Positions 60,450-64,000 of a stretch of 64,000 nucleotides of DNA are shown in pieces. The stretch is from Malachius bipustulatus (lineage: Eukaryota > Arthropoda > Insecta > Coleoptera > Melyridae), in contig OU342635.1 in NCBI GenBank assembly GCA_910589415.1, positions 36,792,929-36,856,928 on the forward strand. The letters are read 5' to 3'. Numbering within the stretch: the first letter of the stretch is position 1; the number at the start of each line of letters is the position of its first letter. The notes beneath the pieces are model-generated. The model saw only the letters and a list, made by a program, of their open reading frames with translations, searched no databases and was not told the origin of the DNA. Both the position numbers and the translations under genes were made by a program.

Positions 60450-61390
60450 TTGAAACACCACAGCCAGCCACTTTCTTCCACTTTCGAAAATCATTTTTGC
60501 TTAAATTTTTAAGAAAAAATCCGACGCTTTCAGCTGTAGACTTGGGAAATTGGAAAAAATAATTTTTACTGTAATTCTGCTCGAAAAAGCCCGAAAGTTT
60601 ATAATAATGCCGGCCACGAACTTAAAAAACTGGAAAAATCCTATTTGTTGAATTTGGCTCAAAAAAATCATGATAATGACCAGCCAAGGACTTGATAATC
60701 TAAAAAAAATAAATAATTTAAGCTGACATTTTGTTGAAAAGGTTCAACATTTTATAATAATGGCCAACCTCGCGCTTTCGGCCAAGACTTAATAAACTGA
60801 AAAATATAATTTTTGCTGTAATTTTGCTCAAAAAGTTCAAAAATTCGTAATAATGGCCAGCCACGCTTTTGGCAACGGACTTAAGGAATTGAAAATAAAT
60901 TCTGACACAAATCTTGCTGAAATAAGCACGAAATTTTAACGTAATGGCCAACCTCGCTTTCGGCCACAACTTAATGAACTGAAAAGTGTAATTTCTGCTG
61001 TAATTTTGCTCAAAAAAATCCCTAAAGTTCATAATAAAAATAAATGCAGCCACGCTTTGGGCAACGACTTAATAAACTGAAAAAAAAAATCTGACAGAAA
61101 TCTTGCTGAAAGAAGCCCAAAATTTTAAAGTAATGGCCAACCTTGCTTTCGGCCGCTACTTAATAAACTGAAAAAATCATTTTGCAGAAATTTCAATTGA
61201 AAAAAACCGAAATTTCATAATAATGATCAGCCACGGACTTAGCAATCCGAAAAAATTATTTTTGCTGAAATTTTGTTGAAAAAAGTCCCAGCATTTTAAA
61301 ATAATGGTCAGGCACGCTTTCGGCCACGGACCTAAGAAATTGAAAAAAAATATCTGACAGAATCTTATTCCTGAAAAGAGTCAGACATTT

Positions 61391-61391
<1 letters not shown>
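60450..61391. repeat. degenerate tandem repeat, about 115-bp period
   Basis: About eight diverged units, each containing AATAATGGCCAGCCACG(C), CTTTCGGCCACG, ACTTAATAAACTGAAAAA and ATTTTGCT(C/G)AAAAA. The minus-strand frame at 60718-61053 is produced by this repeat. The LINE tail at 61392-61422 is inserted at its right end. Confidence 0.7.

Positions 61392-61422
<31 letters not shown>
61392..61422 (-). repeat. (ATT)n 3' tail of the LINE
   Basis: On the minus strand GGGTAAATAAACTT runs into an ATT trinucleotide tail, the 3' terminus of the retrotransposon at 61771-64000. Confidence 0.85.
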
Positions 61423-61770
61423 GTTTATTTACCCATCTCAGTTAACATTACATTACCTCAAGTAAATACACCATCAATAATTCATTATTAGGGTAAAGAG
61501 GCTAGCAGTTCAGCTGTTCCAATTGGACAGTGTGCTCTTCCACTGCAGCCTTAAAATTTTACATTTTTAAAATTTCAGCTCAAATTTTGCACATCTTTAC
61601 ACTATTTTCACACAATTTACACAATTTTTAACACAATTTACACACTTACACAATTTTACAAAATAAATGCTCTATAGGCTTATCAACTACTACATGCTAG
61701 GTATACCTATATACATCCGACAACAATAATTATTAGTTATTAGAGGGAGTGACGAAGTGAAGGCTGTTCA
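61423..61770 (-). other. 3' UTR of the LINE
   Basis: About 350 nt between the stop codon and the (ATT)n tail, with many repeated TGTGTAAA-type motifs and AATAAA just before the tail. No frame. Confidence 0.7.
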
Positions 61771-64000
61771 CTAACCAGTGTCAAAGAGAGCGGTCTTGTA
61801 TAGTTTTTTAAACTGTCTGTAAGACAAAGCAAAATCCCAGGCTATGAACTGATTCAAACAATGCGCAATGGTATATGAAAATGACCTCTTATATATTTCT
61901 TTTTTATGTTTGGGCACCGTGAGCAAAGCTCTTCTCCTTATGTTCAAATTATGAACATCAGTTCTAAATGTCAGTCTTTGATGGAGATAGGGCGGGGTTT
62001 TAGAAACAACTATTTTAAAGAAAAAGCAGGCAGCATGAAGCTGCCGTCTTTTAGCCATATCCAGCCACCCAATCTCCATCAGTTTATGACTAATTCTGTG
62101 TCTTCGTCTCACGCCATAAATTAACCTCAAACAGGACTTCTGCACTCTTTGAATTCTGTCGAAATCATGCTTGTCCAGACAGGGCCCATATACATTGTCA
62201 CAGAAGTCAAACCTAGAAAGCACCATCGTGTCACAAAGCAACCTTTTTAGCTCAGTACTCATATAATGTCTATGAGGATATATAATTTTCAGGGTAGCAT
62301 AGGACTTCTGCAACAATTGGGCCACATGTTCTCTAAACCGCAGGTCCTGATCCATTATGAGTCCAAGATTTCTAGAACAGTTTTGAATCTTTATATCTTC
62401 ATTATTAATATGTATTCTTATATTTTGTTTTAGTGTTTCTCTCATATTTCTGCCAGCGAAAATTATTGCACTAGACTTGGCAGAATTTATAACCAATGAA
62501 TGTCTATGTGATGCCGCCGATAATGACGACAGATCTCTGTTAATAACTTTATTCGTGCTCTCCAACTCATGTGGGTAGAAAGAGTACAGAAGCTGTGTGT
62601 CATCCGCGTAAAGATGACAATTACCCAACCCTACCGATTCCATGAGGGATGACGTATAAATGGTATAGAGTAACGGACCCAAAATACTACCCTGAGGCAC
62701 GCCTCGACTCAGACCCAGGAAATCTGACACCTCGTCCCCTATGACAACCCTCTGCACTCTATCGACAAGAAAAGAATCAATAAGCTGGATAGCCGAATCA
62801 TCGAAACAAATGTAGTGCAGCACAGATGAGAGAACACTATGACTAAGTGTATCGAAAGCTCTAGTATAATCCAGTAATATTAGCAGACTAACCTTGCCCT
62901 CATCCAGATTTTTAAATATTTGATCAGTGACGTCACACAGTGCTGTGTTACAACTATATCCCGGTCTGAACCCCGACTGTCTAGATGGTAGTATCTTATA
63001 TTTTTCCAAAAACTGTCTAATCTGACTGGCAAGAACTTTTTCCAAAATTTTAGACATGACAGGTAGTATGTTGATGGGCCTTAAGTGTTTAAATTCAGTA
63101 GGATTTTTATTCTTAGGAATTGGCAATACATTTGCTTTCTTCCACATAGCCGGATAATATGAAAACTCGACACACCTGTTCATGAGATATGCAATATAGG
63201 GCAGCAGATAAGGGCAACACGCTTGAACCATCACAATATCAATCCGATCATAGCCACTAGCTCTAGATGAAATCTGTTGTATGGCCGTTATTATGTCACT
63301 CTCAGAAATTTTACGAAACCTAAACTTTTCCCTAACATCAACCCGGTGATTATTACTGTAAAAACATCTAAGCTCCCTATCATCAGGGTTACTGTTCAAT
63401 GCCATACCTATAGAATCAATAAAATACCTATTAATTTCTTCTGGGTTGTTAAGACCTTCTGGCAACTTTGTTTTACTATTTTTTGTGATATTCAACCTGC
63501 TAAATTCCCTCCACCTATCCCTAACAGTACAATTGCTTAGTTTATATGTTAAATATGCTCTTTTTTCTGATTTTATCGCCCCATTTAAGTAATTTCTAAT
63601 TTGCTTATAATATTCCCAGTGTGCCAAATTGGCTGAATCTCTATATCTTTTTAAAGCCTTTTCCTTCAATTTAATCATATATTTAATATTATCAGTAATC
63701 CAAGGTGCGTACCCCTTTTTACTCAGTTGCATCCTTTTTATCGGAGCATGAGTATCAAACAGCATCAGTATATTTTCAGAAATCAATTCTACACCCTCAT
63801 CAATGCTCATTGTGTATATCCGCCCCCAATTGAGTGACTCTAAGTCAGCACGAAATTTTTCAACATCAAAATCGACAAATGATCTACAATTATAACACTC
63901 TTGTGTTGGTTTTTCTCTTTCTAGTTTTAACCTACCATACGTCCACCCATGATCCGAGAGCTGACAGTGAGTCACTCCAGCCTCAACATTACCGCCAAAA
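61771..64000 (-). CDS. non-LTR retrotransposon ORF2: endonuclease end and reverse transcriptase (partial)
   Basis: Open frame that runs off the right edge of the window; the codon at 63975 is GTG, and the frame stays open upstream (GGNVEAG), so the true start lies outside. Numbering from 63975, THCQLSDH at the start is the C-terminal motif of the APE-type endonuclease. The reverse transcriptase follows, with RPINILPVMSKILEK (299-313), LDYTRAFDT (368-376), GVPQGSILGP (425-434) and catalytic YADD (456-459). A thumb and C-terminal region end at TAG-free sequence up to 61771, with no RNase H motif seen, which suggests a CR1/Jockey-type LINE. The visible 734 codons have no stop, so this copy may be intact and young. 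Confidence 0.92.
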   Translation of the reverse strand, partial: FGGNVEAGVTHCQLSDHGWTYGRLKLEREKPTQECYNCRSFVDFDVEKFRADLESLNWGRIYTMSIDEGVELISENILMLFDTHAPIKRMQLSKKGYAPWITDNIKYMIKLKEKALKRYRDSANLAHWEYYKQIRNYLNGAIKSEKRAYLTYKLSNCTVRDRWREFSRLNITKNSKTKLPEGLNNPEEINRYFIDSIGMALNSNPDDRELRCFYSNNHRVDVREKFRFRKISESDIITAIQQISSRASGYDRIDIVMVQACCPYLLPYIAYLMNRCVEFSYYPAMWKKANVLPIPKNKNPTEFKHLRPINILPVMSKILEKVLASQIRQFLEKYKILPSRQSGFRPGYSCNTALCDVTDQIFKNLDEGKVSLLILLDYTRAFDTLSHSVLSSVLHYICFDDSAIQLIDSFLVDRVQRVVIGDEVSDFLGLSRGVPQGSILGPLLYTIYTSSLMESVGLGNCHLYADDTQLLYSFYPHELESTNKVINRDLSSLSAASHRHSLVINSAKSSAIIFAGRNMRETLKQNIRIHINNEDIKIQNCSRNLGLIMDQDLRFREHVAQLLQKSYATLKIIYPHRHYMSTELKRLLCDTMVLSRFDFCDNVYGPCLDKHDFDRIQRVQKSCLRLIYGVRRRHRISHKLMEIGWLDMAKRRQLHAACFFFKIVVSKTPPYLHQRLTFRTDVHNLNIRRRALLTVPKHKKEIYKRSFSYTIAHCLNQFIAWDFALSYRQFKKLYKTALFDTG

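Noticed and set aside
60718..61053. 111-codon minus-strand frame
   Set aside because: Its sequence repeats with the degenerate 115-bp tandem unit, so it is repeat-derived rather than a gene.

Overview
This is eukaryotic nuclear DNA, almost certainly from an insect with a large, AT-rich, repeat-laden genome. The evidence is a split neuronal syntaxin gene with GT..AG introns and insect-type protein sequence, two non-LTR retrotransposons with (ATT)n tails, TA- and TTAA-flanked DNA transposons, satellite DNA and many fold-back repeats. The order is not fixed by what I can see. No bacterial-type gene organisation, rRNA, tRNA or CRISPR array was recognised.

Region 1 (about 7.4-21 kb, minus strand) is the 3' two thirds of Syx1A (syntaxin 1A, a t-SNARE of synaptic vesicle fusion). 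Four constitutive exons (20963-20889, 18758-18576, 18489-18416, 18353-18216) encode the Habc bundle, the linker and the first half of the SNARE motif through the zero-layer glutamine. After them lie two interchangeable 111-nt exons (16114-16004 canonical, 15637-15527 divergent) that encode SNARE layers +1 to +8. Then come two alternative terminal exons encoding different membrane anchors (14160-14083, and the canonical-like 7504-7421). All junctions between these alternatives are phase 0, so in principle four C-termini can be made. This is the most interesting system in the window. The 5' coding exon(s) were not found, so the next intron upstream is at least 43 kb or the exon is diverged.

Region 2 (21.6-35.5 kb) is a transposon cluster. 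It holds a 5'-truncated, frameshifted LINE (minus strand), a large inverted-repeat element abutting it, and a 1.1-kb TIR element. Six bases after that lies a 4.9-kb Tc1/mariner-type element (27884-32792) with an intact 444-codon transposase, near-identical TIRs and LINE debris inside. A further element has reiterated sub-terminal motifs.

Region 3 (38.3-41 kb) is a higher-order satellite array (about 121-bp monomers, 242-bp dimers, 1092-bp higher-order unit), followed closely by a SINE-like insertion with a 14-bp target duplication and a poly(A) tail.

Region 4 (41-64 kb) is mostly non-coding: a piggyBac-like MITE with perfect 71-bp TIRs, several fold-back elements (one family bounded by TACAGGGTG/CACCCTGTA is scattered over the whole window), GC-rich patches near 55-56 kb, an LTR-like promoter near 59.7 kb, a degenerate tandem repeat, and a LINE with endonuclease and reverse transcriptase domains that runs off the right edge.

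The only host gene I can defend is Syx1A; the other supported coding sequence belongs to mobile elements.
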